In this document: piece after piece, positions 1-9,510 of the stretch
Layout: every line of letters starts with the position of its first letter
How positions within the stretch are numbered: position 1 is the first letter of the stretch
Source of the DNA: PCC-7336 sp039817825
Lineage (GTDB): Bacteria; Cyanobacteriota; Cyanobacteriia; Thermostichales; PCC-7336
NCBI GenBank assembly: GCA_039817825.1
Contig: JBCBVA010000005.1
Location: forward strand, 3,278 to 67,277
Direction: 5' to 3'
Length of the DNA: 64,000 nucleotides
The notes under the pieces: model-generated
Seen by the model: the letters and a program-made list of their open reading frames with translations, nothing else
Databases searched by the model: none
What the model was told of the DNA's origin: nothing
Translations under genes and position numbers: made by a program

Positions 1-23
1 ATGCTCCTCAGTCTGGAGACGAG

Positions 24-473
24 ATGTCGCTGAATTTAGCGGCGATCGAGGCCAGCGATCCGGTAGACACCAGCGCCACCGAACTGCCGATCTACGAGGG
101 GGAGGCGGACGAAACCATCTGCATTCACACTGGAAAAATCGAAGGGGTTGAAGTGCGGTTGCCGCCAGAAGTGATGGACGATGCCCGCTGGGATACGCTA
201 TCGGAAACCGGTCTGGTGACAGCCCGCTGGGAGAATGATTGCCTGGTCATTCGTGGGGTATCCAGTCGGACGCTACAGCAAGAGTCGTTTAGTTTCGGAG
301 CCGACAAACAGCACGAGCGCGGGGCGGGTGACTGTTCGGGATGCGCGTACTACGCTCGGGTCAGTTCCGCGCCCAATGCCAAACCTCAGTGCACGCAACC
401 TAGCTCCCCGCTGTACGGAGTCACGGTCAGCCCGCAGGGTTCCTGTCCAGATTTCAAGCCTGTAGGACAGTAA
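24..473 (+). CDS. Hypothetical protein with four-cysteine C-terminus
   Basis: The product is 149 residues and I do not recognise a named family. The first half is acidic and has a beta-rich look. The last third holds four cysteines (C104, C107, C123, C141) in a CxxC-x15-C-x17-C arrangement, which could bind a metal or an iron-sulfur cluster; that is inference. The frame is open to the window edge, but a GGAGACGAG stretch just upstream of the ATG makes this start the best choice. It converges on ccsA, 41 bases away. No signal peptide or membrane segment is visible. Confidence 0.7.
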   Translation: MSLNLAAIEASDPVDTSATELPIYEGEADETICIHTGKIEGVEVRLPPEVMDDARWDTLSETGLVTARWENDCLVIRGVSSRTLQQESFSFGADKQHERGAGDCSGCAYYARVSSAPNAKPQCTQPSSPLYGVTVSPQGSCPDFKPVGQ

Positions 474-514
474 CCAGACCCACACACAAGCAAACACACA
501 CAACAAGAAACGAC

Positions 515-1546
515 TTACAAGAACCAGCCGTAGCTGTGCAGTCCAATCCCCAACAAATTAACGCCGAGGTAGCAGACCCAAACCACTACAAACCCAGCTC
601 CAGCTAAAATCGCGGGTCGTCGCCCTTGCCAGCCTTTCGTAATCCGAGTGTGCAAGTAAGCGGCAAACACCAACCAGGTAATCAGAGCCCACGTTTCTTT
701 CGGGTCCCAACTCCAGTAGGTTCCCCATGCTTCGTTCGCCCACACAGCTCCGGCAATGATGCCGATCGTCAGCAGGGGAAAGCCCAGACCAATAAGACGG
801 TAACTAACATTGTCAAGGGTGTCCGCCAAACTCAGTCGTTGAGGGGTTAAGGCGACAGCAGATACCGCCTTAGGGTGTTCCAAAACAGCGACATCCCCGC
901 TCATGGCGACAGTACCAGCAGCAATCGTTCCACCCACCTCTTCAGTGGTCTCTACCTGGCGCAAATCGCGCCGATCGCGATAGCTGCCAATGCCGTATGA
1001 GCTACCTTTCAGTTCGATATCGTGGCCGCGGGTCACCACTAGAAAAGCGATCGCCAGCACCGATCCCACCATCAGTGTGGAATAGCTGAACATCATCACC
1101 GACACGTGCATCATCAGCCAGTTGGACTGCAACGCAGGTACGAGGGGGGCCGAGACTCGCATATCGCTGGGTAGCTTGAAGGCAGCAAAGGCCACAATAC
1201 CCATCGCAACAGGGGCAGTGAATACCCCCACTAAACGGCTACGACCGATCCACTCGGCGATTAAGTGCATCACCGTCACCCCCCACGCCATGAAAAAGAG
1301 CGACTCGTACAAATTACTAATCGGAAAGTAACCGGCATCCATCCAGCGCGCCCCTAACATGACGGCGATCGCCAAATTACCAATCGCCATCGCCGCCGTC
1401 CCTAGCTCGGGCAGGGCAGGAATGCGGGGAAACGCGGCCGATACCCAGTACAACAACATGGCCGCAAACAGGATGGCGAATGCCACGTTGTCGAGTAAAG
1501 CCTGAAGGGAAGCGAGATCCATGAACAATGAGTCCGAAATGTGCAA
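515..1546 (-). CDS. ccsA: Cytochrome c biogenesis protein CcsA
   Basis: CcsA is the membrane haem-handling subunit of the system II (Ccs/Res) pathway, which works with Ccs1 to attach haem to c-type cytochromes on the lumenal or periplasmic side. The 343-residue product has about eight hydrophobic segments. The family's tryptophan-rich haem motif is present near residues 272-285 (WGTYWSWDPKE), followed by histidines in LHTR and LHSYGW near the C-terminus. The segment around residues 190-240 is a hydrophilic loop typical of cyanobacterial members. A second in-frame ATG, eight codons downstream, could be the true start. No ccs1 is adjacent. Confidence 0.93.
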   Translation of the reverse strand: MHISDSLFMDLASLQALLDNVAFAILFAAMLLYWVSAAFPRIPALPELGTAAMAIGNLAIAVMLGARWMDAGYFPISNLYESLFFMAWGVTVMHLIAEWIGRSRLVGVFTAPVAMGIVAFAAFKLPSDMRVSAPLVPALQSNWLMMHVSVMMFSYSTLMVGSVLAIAFLVVTRGHDIELKGSSYGIGSYRDRRDLRQVETTEEVGGTIAAGTVAMSGDVAVLEHPKAVSAVALTPQRLSLADTLDNVSYRLIGLGFPLLTIGIIAGAVWANEAWGTYWSWDPKETWALITWLVFAAYLHTRITKGWQGRRPAILAGAGFVVVWVCYLGVNLLGIGLHSYGWFL

Positions 1547-1735
1547 TAGCTGTTGCGGTAGCGAGAGGTTGCCAGTCGCGAGACTGTTGCTGAGCAGTCG
1601 AGGAAGTCAAAGAGTCCTCCATTAGTGTAGGTCAATCCATTCAGAAGGCGGAAATCCTTCAAATCGCCAGCAAGAGACCGTACCGACAGGAGAACGCGTC
1701 CCTTACGATTGGGATAACTCCTGTTTCACATTTGC

Positions 1736-3619
1736 ATGACTGCTACTTCAGCCCAGACCAAGCGCCAGCCCCATTATCGTCGGTCTCAATACAGCGACTG
1801 GGGCCTACTCATGAAGCTGTGGCCTTATGCCAAGCGCCATTGGAAGCTACTGGGAATGGCGATCGCCTTTTTGCCACCGCTAGCCATATCCCAAGCCATT
1901 CAGCCCATTATTTTGCAGCGGGCGATCGATGGCCCCATCCAGTCAGGGCAGCTCGATCGATTGTGGATATTTGTCGCACTCCTGCTGCTGACGGGTCTGA
2001 TTCGGTTCCTGTTCCAAGCACTGGAGGGCTTTATCAGCCAGAAATTCGGTCAGCAGCTCACTAACGATGTCCGCGATGACTTGTTCGAACACGTCACCAG
2101 CTTGGCGTCTGCATTTTTCGACCGCACCCCCGTCGGCAAACTCATCACCCGCATCACCAGCGACGTAGAGGCCCTGGGAGATGTATTTTCCACCGGAGCG
2201 GTAGGGGTGGTCAGCGACCTGGTCACACTGGTGGCGATCGCCGCCATGATGATCTGGCAACGCTGGAATTTGGCCCTGTTCCTGATCGGCTTGATCTTGC
2301 CCATGGCTACGCTCGTGCTCTGGCTACAACAGCTCTACCGCAACGCCAACTTCCGCGTCCGCGAAGAGCTATCCTCCCTCAACTCCCTTCTACAAGAAAA
2401 TATCTTGGGAGTGAGTGTGGTGCAGATGTTCCGTCGGGAGGCATTCAACAGCGACGTTTACCTAGACAACAACCGTCGCTACATCCGCGAAGTGGACAAG
2501 ACAATTCTGTACGACTCCACCTTGTCGTCCGTGCTGGAGTGGGTGACCTGGATTGGCGTGGCTGGAGTGCTGTGGCTAGGGGGCAGTGAAATTGTGCAGA
2601 CCGTCGCAACCCAAGGGGAAACCTGGGTTGCTCAAAGCGTACCGTTCATCCCCGAGGCCATGCGCCAGCGGGCAGCAGAACCCCTCACCTTCGGGAATCT
2701 GTACGCATTCATTCTGTTTTCGTCCCAGTTCTTCAATCCCCTCAGACAGTTGGCGGAAAAGTTTACGTCGCTGCAGTCGGGATTTACGGCTGTAGAGCGC
2801 ATCACCAGCATGTTGGAACTGCCAATTGACGTTGCCGACCCGGCTCAGCCCGTCGCCCTCGCCGAGCCAGTACGGGGAGCAGTTACCTTCAAAACCGTGT
2901 CGTTCGGATACAAGCCGGATGAGCCAGTGCTGACAGACCTCGATTTCACAATTCAACCGGGGGAAAAAGTAGCCCTGGTGGGGCCGACCGGTGCGGGAAA
3001 AAGCTCCATCATTCGTTTGTTAGCCCGCCTGTACGATGTCAGCAGCGGTCAAATCCTGATTGACGGCGTGGATATTCGCGAGCTCGCTCAAGCAGACTTG
3101 CGACGGCACTTGGGGGTGATTCTGCAAGATAGCTTCCTCTTCTCAGGCAATATTCGCGACAACATCACGCTGGGAGAAACCTACTCAGAGGAACACATTC
3201 GTCAGGCAACGCGGCTGATGAATGTGGAGCCGTTCATTCTAGATCTGCCGCAGGGGTACGACACGGAAGTCCGAGAGCGGGGCAATAACCTATCCTCCGG
3301 CCAAAAACAGTTGCTGGCATTCGCGCGGGCGATGGTGCGCGATCCAAAAATTTTGGTGCTAGATGAAGCCACAGCCAGTTTGGATGTGGCAACAGAGTCG
3401 TTGATTCAGGACGCATTAGAGACGTTGTTACGCGATCGCACCGCAATTATCATTGCCCACCGCCTCGCCACCATCCGCAACGTCGATCGCATTCTGGTGC
3501 TGCAGCGAGGACAGCTCAAAGAACAGGGCACCCACGAGGAACTGTTGGCCCTGAATGGCATCTACGCGAATTTGTATAACCTGCAGACTATTCAGCAGCA
3601 ATCCGCCGGCAGTAATTGA
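1736..3619 (+). CDS. ABC exporter, fused permease and ATPase
   Basis: This is a half-type ABC exporter of 627 residues: an N-terminal membrane domain (about residues 30-345, six predicted helices) followed by a nucleotide-binding domain. Walker A (GPTGAGKSS) lies near residue 415, the signature LSSGQKQ near 519, Walker B with DEATASLD near 539, and the H-loop (AHRLATI) after it. It resembles the MsbA/YheI-like multidrug and lipid exporter group, probably acting as a homodimer or with an unlinked partner. The substrate cannot be read from sequence. The segment between helices 5 and 6 is longer than usual (about residues 285-315). It is divergent from ccsA with a 189-base shared upstream region. 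Confidence 0.92.
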   Translation: MTATSAQTKRQPHYRRSQYSDWGLLMKLWPYAKRHWKLLGMAIAFLPPLAISQAIQPIILQRAIDGPIQSGQLDRLWIFVALLLLTGLIRFLFQALEGFISQKFGQQLTNDVRDDLFEHVTSLASAFFDRTPVGKLITRITSDVEALGDVFSTGAVGVVSDLVTLVAIAAMMIWQRWNLALFLIGLILPMATLVLWLQQLYRNANFRVREELSSLNSLLQENILGVSVVQMFRREAFNSDVYLDNNRRYIREVDKTILYDSTLSSVLEWVTWIGVAGVLWLGGSEIVQTVATQGETWVAQSVPFIPEAMRQRAAEPLTFGNLYAFILFSSQFFNPLRQLAEKFTSLQSGFTAVERITSMLELPIDVADPAQPVALAEPVRGAVTFKTVSFGYKPDEPVLTDLDFTIQPGEKVALVGPTGAGKSSIIRLLARLYDVSSGQILIDGVDIRELAQADLRRHLGVILQDSFLFSGNIRDNITLGETYSEEHIRQATRLMNVEPFILDLPQGYDTEVRERGNNLSSGQKQLLAFARAMVRDPKILVLDEATASLDVATESLIQDALETLLRDRTAIIIAHRLATIRNVDRILVLQRGQLKEQGTHEELLALNGIYANLYNLQTIQQQSAGSN

Positions 3620-3951
3620 ACGGACAATCGAACAGGCAGCATCGTCTAGCGGGGTTGATGTGGGGATGTCAAAATCGGTTGCAGATTGCAGGAGTTTACA
3701 GTCACGAGAGCTGGCTATTCCGGAGATTGTTTATCACATAACCACAGGAGCTGGCTGCTGAGGCGAGCCCCCCACTGGAGATGGAACTGAATGATGTCGG
3801 TTGTGTCGCGGAATGCAGTCCAGCATTGCTTGCACACCTCATACCCATACGAATAATTACCCGATCGCAAGGGTATAAATGCTGACTTTTAGCGAGAGAT
3901 ATCTAATTTTTGTAGTTCTGCATACTATTATGAAGCTAGATTGACGATCGG
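3620..3951. other. Intergenic gap, no gene seen
   Basis: No convincing reading frame, hairpin or RNA gene is visible. The last 100 bases before the downstream kinase gene are AT-rich and likely carry its promoter. Confidence 0.5.
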
Positions 3952-5679
3952 ATGGATCGCGTGACAATTTCCGAACCTGCGTCTCCTGGGAGCGCGCTGT
4001 TTCAGCACTACGACGTTCAAGAGATTTCTCGATACTATCGGTGGAGATTTCTGCGAGTTTTCGCGCGAGCGCTGTCTGTATCCCTACGCCTACTAGCGTT
4101 TTACACCGGTTTACAGTTCGATCGCTTGTTTAACCGCACCGGCCCAAAACAGGTTCAACGACGCTCTATTCAACTGCGGGATCTGCTCACCGACTTAGGT
4201 CCAACCTTCATTAAGGTCGGCCAGGCACTCTCTACCCGTGCCGATCTGGTACGCGCAGACTACCTCGAAGAGCTTACCAAGCTCCAGGATCAGCTCCCCA
4301 CTTTCCCTAACCGAATTGCCTTCGCCATCATCGAGCGAGAGCTAGGGGACGTAGTGGACGAAATTTATGCCTCGATGGAGACCCGTCCGGTAGCAGCGGC
4401 CAGCTTGGGACAGGTCTACAAAGCCCGTCTCAAATCTGGTGAAATGGTAGCAGTCAAGGTGCAGCGGCCCAATTTACGCAAGAAACTCACCCTCGATCTC
4501 TATATCATCCGCTGGATGTCGACGTGGGTTTACCGCTGGCTGCCGCTCAATTTGGGGCAATCGCTCACTGAAGCAGTGGACGAGTTTGGCATCAAGCTGT
4601 TTGAAGAAATCGACTATATCAACGAAGGGCAGAACTGCGAGCGATTCGCTGGCTATTTCCAGGACGATCCGGAAGTCTACGTCCCCAGCATCCACTGGCA
4701 ATACACCTCCCGTCGGGTGCTGACCCTGGAATGGATTGACGGCATTAAGCTGACCGATACTCAAGCTATCCAGTCTGCTGGACTAGAAATTCAGAAACTG
4801 ATTCGCATCGGGGTCGAATCCTCCCTTAAACAACTGTTAGAACACGGCTTCTTTCACGCCGATCCTCATCCTGGCAACTTGTTCGCGCTGCGAGACGGTC
4901 GCTTAGCATTCATCGACTTCGGGATGATGGATCAGCTCACCCAAGATCGCAAAGAGCGACTGGTGGATGCCCTAGTTCATATGGTCAATCAGGACTATGC
5001 CAGCCTGTTCGAAGACTTCCAGTATCTGGAGTTTCTGACCGAGAAGGTGGAACCAGCGCCGATTGTGGATGCCATGCAATTGATGTTGGATGACATTCTG
5101 AACGAGAAGGTCAAAGACTTTAACTTCAAGACGGCGACCGATCGCTTTGCCGGACTGGTCTACGAATACCCCTTCCGCGTTCCCCCCAACTTCGCGCTGA
5201 TCATTCGCTCTCTAGTCACCCTAGAGGGCGTTGCCCTGAGCCTTTCCCCCGACTTCCGCATTATTGGTGTTGCCTATCCCTACGTTGCCCGTCGCCTGCT
5301 CACGGACGAGTCCCCCCAATTACGACAACGGCTGTTGGAAGTACTGTTCCAAGACGGTAAGTTCCGCTGGCAGCGCTTGGAAAATCTGATCGATATTGCC
5401 CGTACGGATGGGAACGCTCTCAATTTGACCTCAACGGCGCGTGTGGCAGTGGGCTATTTAATGTCTGATGAGGCTAGCGATTTGCGCCGCCAAATTGTGG
5501 TCGCCCTGACGGAAGACGATCGCCTCCATGTAGAAGAAATTCAGCGGCTGTGGGAACGCATTCAGCCCGAGCTAACTCCCGAGCAGCTCCTGCAGGCAGC
5601 AACGGCCAGCATTCGTGATGCCCTTCCCGAAGCCGTGGTGGCTCCCATCGACCAGCTATCACGCCTATTACCTCATTAA
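3952..5679 (+). CDS. ABC1/UbiB-family atypical protein kinase
   Basis: The product (575 residues) belongs to the ABC1/AarF/UbiB family of atypical kinases, linked to quinone and prenyl-lipid metabolism in bacteria and plastids. Family signatures are all present: the KxGQ motif (FIKVGQALSTR) near residues 85-95, the alanine-rich loop AAASLGQVYKA near 145-155, the lysine in VAVKVQRP at about 165, the catalytic HADPHPGN near 300 and the metal-binding DFG in FIDFGMM near 320. The C-terminal 150 residues are an extension common in cyanobacterial members. Cyanobacteria carry several paralogues, so the exact role (plastoquinone or tocopherol-related) is not decided here. Confidence 0.93.
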   Translation: MDRVTISEPASPGSALFQHYDVQEISRYYRWRFLRVFARALSVSLRLLAFYTGLQFDRLFNRTGPKQVQRRSIQLRDLLTDLGPTFIKVGQALSTRADLVRADYLEELTKLQDQLPTFPNRIAFAIIERELGDVVDEIYASMETRPVAAASLGQVYKARLKSGEMVAVKVQRPNLRKKLTLDLYIIRWMSTWVYRWLPLNLGQSLTEAVDEFGIKLFEEIDYINEGQNCERFAGYFQDDPEVYVPSIHWQYTSRRVLTLEWIDGIKLTDTQAIQSAGLEIQKLIRIGVESSLKQLLEHGFFHADPHPGNLFALRDGRLAFIDFGMMDQLTQDRKERLVDALVHMVNQDYASLFEDFQYLEFLTEKVEPAPIVDAMQLMLDDILNEKVKDFNFKTATDRFAGLVYEYPFRVPPNFALIIRSLVTLEGVALSLSPDFRIIGVAYPYVARRLLTDESPQLRQRLLEVLFQDGKFRWQRLENLIDIARTDGNALNLTSTARVAVGYLMSDEASDLRRQIVVALTEDDRLHVEEIQRLWERIQPELTPEQLLQAATASIRDALPEAVVAPIDQLSRLLPH

Positions 5680-5781
5680 CAGCAAGCGTTGGGCTTCTGC
5701 ACCTCAGGGACAACTCTCCGCTCGCGGCCCGACCTGTCGAGACTGGTAGGATAGATTGATTACTGCATTTCGGGCAAAGTA

Positions 5782-6153
5782 GTGAGCGAAAATCGTTCTG
5801 ACTTCTTTACGGGGTTAGTGGCTGGCGCATTTATGGGGGGTGTTGTCGGTGGTGTGTTGGGTGCTGTATTGACCCAGCAGCTAGCACCGGGCAAGTCCAA
5901 ATCCTCTCGTCGGCGTGCCAAATCTCGCCGATCGCGTCGCACTCCCCCTCGCAGTCTGGCCGCCTCAGTTGATTCTCAAGAATTACTGGATGAAGTGCGT
6001 CAGGATGCAGATCTGGCGATCGCCGAAGCGCGCCGCAGTCTGGAAGACAAGATTTCGCAACTCAATGCGGCGATCGAAGATACGCGGGCAAACTTTTTGG
6101 CCACTGGTGAACAGCAAAACGGCAGTGCCACCGAGCTACAGGATGCTGGTTAA
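5782..6153 (+). CDS. YtxH-like membrane-anchored coiled-coil protein
   Basis: This 123-residue protein starts at GTG. A single glycine-rich transmembrane segment (about residues 9-30, FFTGLVAGAFMGGVVGG) is followed by a strongly basic Ser/Arg/Lys stretch and then an acidic helical region rich in Glu, Ala and Arg (about 70-115), likely coiled coil. The architecture matches YtxH or 'gas vesicle-like' small stress proteins; the biochemical role is unknown. It lies 102 bases after the kinase gene and before the YggT gene, so it may be co-transcribed with both. Confidence 0.75.
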   Translation: MSENRSDFFTGLVAGAFMGGVVGGVLGAVLTQQLAPGKSKSSRRRAKSRRSRRTPPRSLAASVDSQELLDEVRQDADLAIAEARRSLEDKISQLNAAIEDTRANFLATGEQQNGSATELQDAG

Positions 6154-6284
6154 TCTCAGGTCTCCCTCGACCTGCAAGTGGATTGGTCTAGATTCGCTAC
6201 GCAGATCGAAGCTATCCTGACTGCAAGAGCATTGCTGCAGCTACCTAGCTTTTTTGACATCGAAACGAGAGGTCTCTTAGATTC

Positions 6285-6560
6285 ATGAACGCGCTCTACG
6301 TGTTAGGCACCATCGACCAGGTGCTAGTTCAAACTATCTCCATCTACTCATTCATGTTGATTGTGAGGGTGCTGCTGACATGGTTCCCCAACGTCAATTG
6401 GTCTAACCCGCTGCTCTCTGCATTACGCCAGCTCACCGATCCATACCTCAATGTATTCCGCTCGTTTGTCCCCTCGTTTGGCGGCATGGACTTTTCTCCC
6501 ATGCTGGCGATCTTCGCTCTCCAATTTCTCCAGCGAGCACTGGTTTCAGCCATCTACTAA
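6285..6560 (+). CDS. YggT family membrane protein
   Basis: The 91-residue product has two hydrophobic segments and the YggT features LTWFPNVNWSNP and LRQLTDPYLNVFRSFVP. YggT/Ycf19 proteins of cyanobacteria and plastids have been linked to thylakoid and nucleoid organisation and to cytochrome b6 maturation (the CCB3 relation); which applies here is open. GAGAGGT upstream of the ATG can serve as ribosome binding site. The gene ends 14 bases before a strong terminator hairpin. Confidence 0.88.
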   Translation: MNALYVLGTIDQVLVQTISIYSFMLIVRVLLTWFPNVNWSNPLLSALRQLTDPYLNVFRSFVPSFGGMDFSPMLAIFALQFLQRALVSAIY

Positions 6561-6574
6561 CTCTGCAGCAGGAC

Positions 6575-6618
6575 AGCAAGGAAATGACTCCTGTAGAGGA
6601 GTCATTTCCTTGCTTTTA
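6575..6618 (+). terminator. Rho-independent terminator after yggT
   Basis: A perfect 17-base inverted repeat (6575-6591 with 6598-6614, starting AGCAAGGAAATG) encloses a 6-base loop and runs into TTTTATT. It is the strongest hairpin in the window. It would end transcripts from the kinase/YtxH/YggT group. Confidence 0.9.
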
Positions 6619-6664
6619 TTGTTGTGGAAAATCGCTACAGAGGTTTCAGAAAGCTCTGGGTCTT

Positions 6665-6717
6665 ACATAGAAATCCGCTATGCGGTCTGGAGTGTGGAGA
6701 CCGCTCAAATCCTTGAT
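6665..6717 (+). repeat. Dispersed ~50-base repeat, copy 1
   Basis: This segment is related to 26217-26267 (minus), 20192-20235 (minus) and 61984-62036 (plus). The shared core reads GGTCTGGAG, flanked by AAATC upstream and CTTGAT downstream. In this copy GCGGTCT and AGACCGC form a 7-base stem. It sits in the gap between the yggT terminator and the next convergent gene. Confidence 0.75.
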
Positions 6718-6824
6718 GTGCAAAGCGAAATGATTAACAAACGCTCCACAACAGCGGATTGCAGATCGCGAGATGAAGGTTAGTGAGGCACTAATCCATC
6801 AACACTCCAAAGCAACGTGGACCG

Positions 6825-7256
6825 CTAGCGATTGACCATGCCTCTAAACCCCTTAGCCTTGAACTGCTTGAGTTGCAGAGGTAAGGGGTTGTTTGCTGGT
6901 ACACCAATTTGAATGGAGAACGTACTTTTGCCCGGAGGAACTTCTTCGATCGCCCCCAAACGAGTGCGCTCCGGCCAGACATCGTTGCCGCTACCGTCGT
7001 AAATGCGGCCAAAAATGTCGGCGTTATAGACCAGGCGATCGGTAGGGTTATCGACCGTACCTTCAATCAAAAAGCACTGCACGGCAGCAGATGAAGCGCC
7101 GCTCATCGGCAGGTTTTGATATTCAGGAGTATTCGGGCAATCAACCGTATGCAGATTGCTCAGTTCCATCGGCACTTTTCCACCAAAGCCGAATAAGCAG
7201 ATGGAGATCGCCGTTGCAAACAGTAATTTAATGAATTGAGGGCATCGTGCCAGCAT
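6825..7256 (-). CDS. Secreted protein with FxLYD-like domain
   Basis: I take the start at the methionine of MLARCPQF, eight codons inside the longest frame, since it directly precedes a hydrophobic signal segment (LLFATAISICLFGFGG). The mature part of about 115 residues resembles the FxLYD fold (about residues 60-115: EGTVDNPTDRLVYNADIFG), a domain of unknown function seen in exported bacterial proteins. It is probably periplasmic or membrane-attached. It follows the cyclo-ligase gene on the same strand but with a gap of about 115 bases. Confidence 0.7.
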   Translation of the reverse strand: MLARCPQFIKLLFATAISICLFGFGGKVPMELSNLHTVDCPNTPEYQNLPMSGASSAAVQCFLIEGTVDNPTDRLVYNADIFGRIYDGSGNDVWPERTRLGAIEEVPPGKSTFSIQIGVPANNPLPLQLKQFKAKGFRGMVNR

Positions 7257-7370
7257 TCTGAATCCTTGCAAGTCGGACAAACAATATCGACAAAAAAGTA
7301 CTAGACGAGACCTGCCCCGCAGGCAGCTCAGTTTTTAGTTTAGGGGGAAACTCCCACTCTGTTTGTTGGT

Positions 7371-7988
7371 TTACTCCACCAACTCTGGCTCTCGAACCCA
7401 AATGTCGCGCTCGGTGGCGATCGCCCCCAACCGCACATCCCAGGCATCGCATGGCAACACAGCCGCAGACCAGCAAGCATGTGGAATAATTCCCACCGCC
7501 AGCGCTCCACTCAGATGGGGGGCTGCCAAGCAGCGATCGTAAAACCCTCCCCCGTATCCCAACCTCGTGCCCTGGCGATCGCAAGCAATTGCAGGAACCA
7601 ACATGACATCCACCGATTCCAATGGAATCACAGGACGATGGGAATCCGGTTCGAGAACCCCCCATTGAGAGCAATAGAGCGCATCACCAGGATGATAGGT
7701 GTGCCAAGCCATCTGTCGCTGAGGCAAGGTGCGCGGCAACCCCCAGATTTTCTCGGGCCAGCGGTTCACCAAAGATGACAGGTCAATTTCATCAGCCATC
7801 GCCCAATACGCAAGTATCGTTCGAGCAGTTTGCAGGGTTGGCCAACGCTCGAGGCGAGCGCAGAGCTGCTGACTGAGCTGCGCCAGCTCTAGAGAACCAC
7901 GCACGTATTTGAAATATCGTCGGCAATCCGCCTTTGACGAGTAATCAGGGGAGTCAAGTTGAGCAGTCACAGCTTGGTCGGAAAGCAA
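7371..7988 (-). CDS. 5-formyltetrahydrofolate cyclo-ligase
   Basis: The enzyme converts 5-formyl-THF plus ATP to 5,10-methenyl-THF, returning folate to the one-carbon pool. The 205-residue length is normal. The family's substrate and ATP-loop signature is seen near residues 148-162 (RLGYGGGFYDR) and is preceded by VMLVPAIACDRQGT. The N-terminal helix keeps basic residues typical of the ATP site. It is divergent from murD, with only 49 bases between the two starts. Confidence 0.92.
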   Translation of the reverse strand: MLSDQAVTAQLDSPDYSSKADCRRYFKYVRGSLELAQLSQQLCARLERWPTLQTARTILAYWAMADEIDLSSLVNRWPEKIWGLPRTLPQRQMAWHTYHPGDALYCSQWGVLEPDSHRPVIPLESVDVMLVPAIACDRQGTRLGYGGGFYDRCLAAPHLSGALAVGIIPHACWSAAVLPCDAWDVRLGAIATERDIWVREPELVE

Positions 7989-8037
7989 AACGTTGATAGC
8001 CTAATAAACTGTACGTCCAAATGGGAGTGGGGTAAGG

Positions 8038-9510
8038 GTGCAAGTACAGGTGTTAGGGATGGGAAAATCCGGCCTGGCTGCTGCCGAATTGCTCTTGTAT
8101 CAAGGACACTCCGTCTGGATATGCGACGAACGGGATAATGTCCCTCTCCAAAAGCACAAGTCCACTCTAGAAACCAATGGAGCCACAGTTCAACTGGGAC
8201 AACCGTTTGCTGCCATCGCAGGAATGGACCAAATCGTCGTCAGTCCGGGGGTGAATTGGCTATTGCCCGCCCTGGAAACCGCCCGAGCCAGTGGCATTGA
8301 AACCATCGGCGAAGCAGAATTAGCGTGGCGATCGCTCGACACCATTCCCTGGGTCGGCATTACCGGTACCAACGGCAAAACCACCACTACCGCCTTGGTT
8401 GCGGCCATTCTGGACACTGCCGGTCTGGATGCCCCCGCATGCGGCAACATCGGCTTGCCCCTCTGCCAAGTGGCTCTCGATGCCCTTAGGGGCGATCGCA
8501 CACCCGATTGGATCGTGGCCGAGCTAAGCAGTTACCAGCTAGAGTCTGCCTCCACGCTAGCGCCTCACATTGCCATTTGGACCACACTGACCGACGATCA
8601 CCTCGCCCGCCACGGCACTCTCGAACGCTATGCCGAGATCAAAGCGTCTCTGAGTCGTCGGGCACAGCAAGCTATTTTGAACGGCGATGATGCCTATATT
8701 GGCAGCCAGCGATCGCTGTGGCCTCAAGCATCGTGGACATCCTGTAGCAATCTCGAAGCTGAAACCCACCTAGCCCCCTACAAGGCGACCCAAACAGCTA
8801 ATGTGTCCTCCAACGGTTCCTCTCCCTCGACAGACAACCTGTCCGATTGGGTATGGCATCGAGGAACTCCCATCGCTCCCCTGAATGATTTCGCCCTGCT
8901 CGGCCAGCACAACCACCAGAATTTGCTGATGGCTGTAGCCGCCACCCGTTACGCAGGTATCTCCACCTCCGATATTCAAACGGCAATTCGCACGTTCCCC
9001 CCGATGCCCCATCGCCTGCAACCGGTACAAGAGCTGGCTGGAGTCACGTTTATCAATGACAGCAAAGCAACCAACTACGATGCTGCTCTCGTGGGCTTGA
9101 ACTCGATCTCCGGGCCGGTGGTACTGATCGCAGGAGGCGATCCGAAAGTCGGAGACGGCAGCCATTGGTTTCGCGCCATTCGCGACAAAGTCGGGGCCGT
9201 GGTGCTGATCGGTAAGGCAGCCGAGCAATTTGCGGCTTGTCTAACAGATTTTCAGTACACTGACTTCCAATTGGTGGATGGACTTGAAACCGCTGTGCCC
9301 ATTGCGTTTGAGCGGGCTCGTGAAATGGTTCAATCTCGTGCCAGCAACCCTTCTCGTACCAGCAACCCATCTCGTGAAGAAGCCCCATCGGCGATCTCCC
9401 CCACCGCAACCGTCCTTCTCTCCCCCGCCTGTGCCAGCTTCGACCAATACGCTAACTTCGAACGCCGAGGACAGCATTTCCAACAATGCTGCCAACAGTT
9501 GGTCGTCTGA
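8038..9510 (+). CDS. murD: UDP-N-acetylmuramoylalanine-D-glutamate ligase MurD
   Basis: MurD adds D-glutamate to UDP-MurNAc-L-Ala in peptidoglycan synthesis in the cytosol. The 490-residue product starts at GTG. An N-terminal Rossmann-like GMGKSG, the P-loop GITGTNGKTT at residues 107-116 and the NDSKATN motif of the C-terminal domain are intact. It is longer than typical MurD (about 440-460) because of two inserts: a Ser/Asn-rich one near residues 245-275 and one near residue 433-455 built partly from an 18-base tandem duplication (9334-9369). It overlaps or abuts ftsW downstream. Confidence 0.95.
   Translation: MQVQVLGMGKSGLAAAELLLYQGHSVWICDERDNVPLQKHKSTLETNGATVQLGQPFAAIAGMDQIVVSPGVNWLLPALETARASGIETIGEAELAWRSLDTIPWVGITGTNGKTTTTALVAAILDTAGLDAPACGNIGLPLCQVALDALRGDRTPDWIVAELSSYQLESASTLAPHIAIWTTLTDDHLARHGTLERYAEIKASLSRRAQQAILNGDDAYIGSQRSLWPQASWTSCSNLEAETHLAPYKATQTANVSSNGSSPSTDNLSDWVWHRGTPIAPLNDFALLGQHNHQNLLMAVAATRYAGISTSDIQTAIRTFPPMPHRLQPVQELAGVTFINDSKATNYDAALVGLNSISGPVVLIAGGDPKVGDGSHWFRAIRDKVGAVVLIGKAAEQFAACLTDFQYTDFQLVDGLETAVPIAFERAREMVQSRASNPSRTSNPSREEAPSAISPTATVLLSPACASFDQYANFERRGQHFQQCCQQLVV
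9334..9369 (+). repeat. 18-base in-frame tandem repeat in murD
   Basis: Two 18-base units (9334-9351 and 9352-9369) differ at two positions and encode the hexapeptides SRASNP and SRTSNP, followed by SREE. They lengthen a loop near the C-terminus of MurD. Confidence 0.8.

Noticed and set aside
9278..9430. Extended N-terminus of ftsW inside murD
   Set aside because: The added residues lie over conserved murD coding sequence and the 18-base repeat, and do not resemble FtsW.
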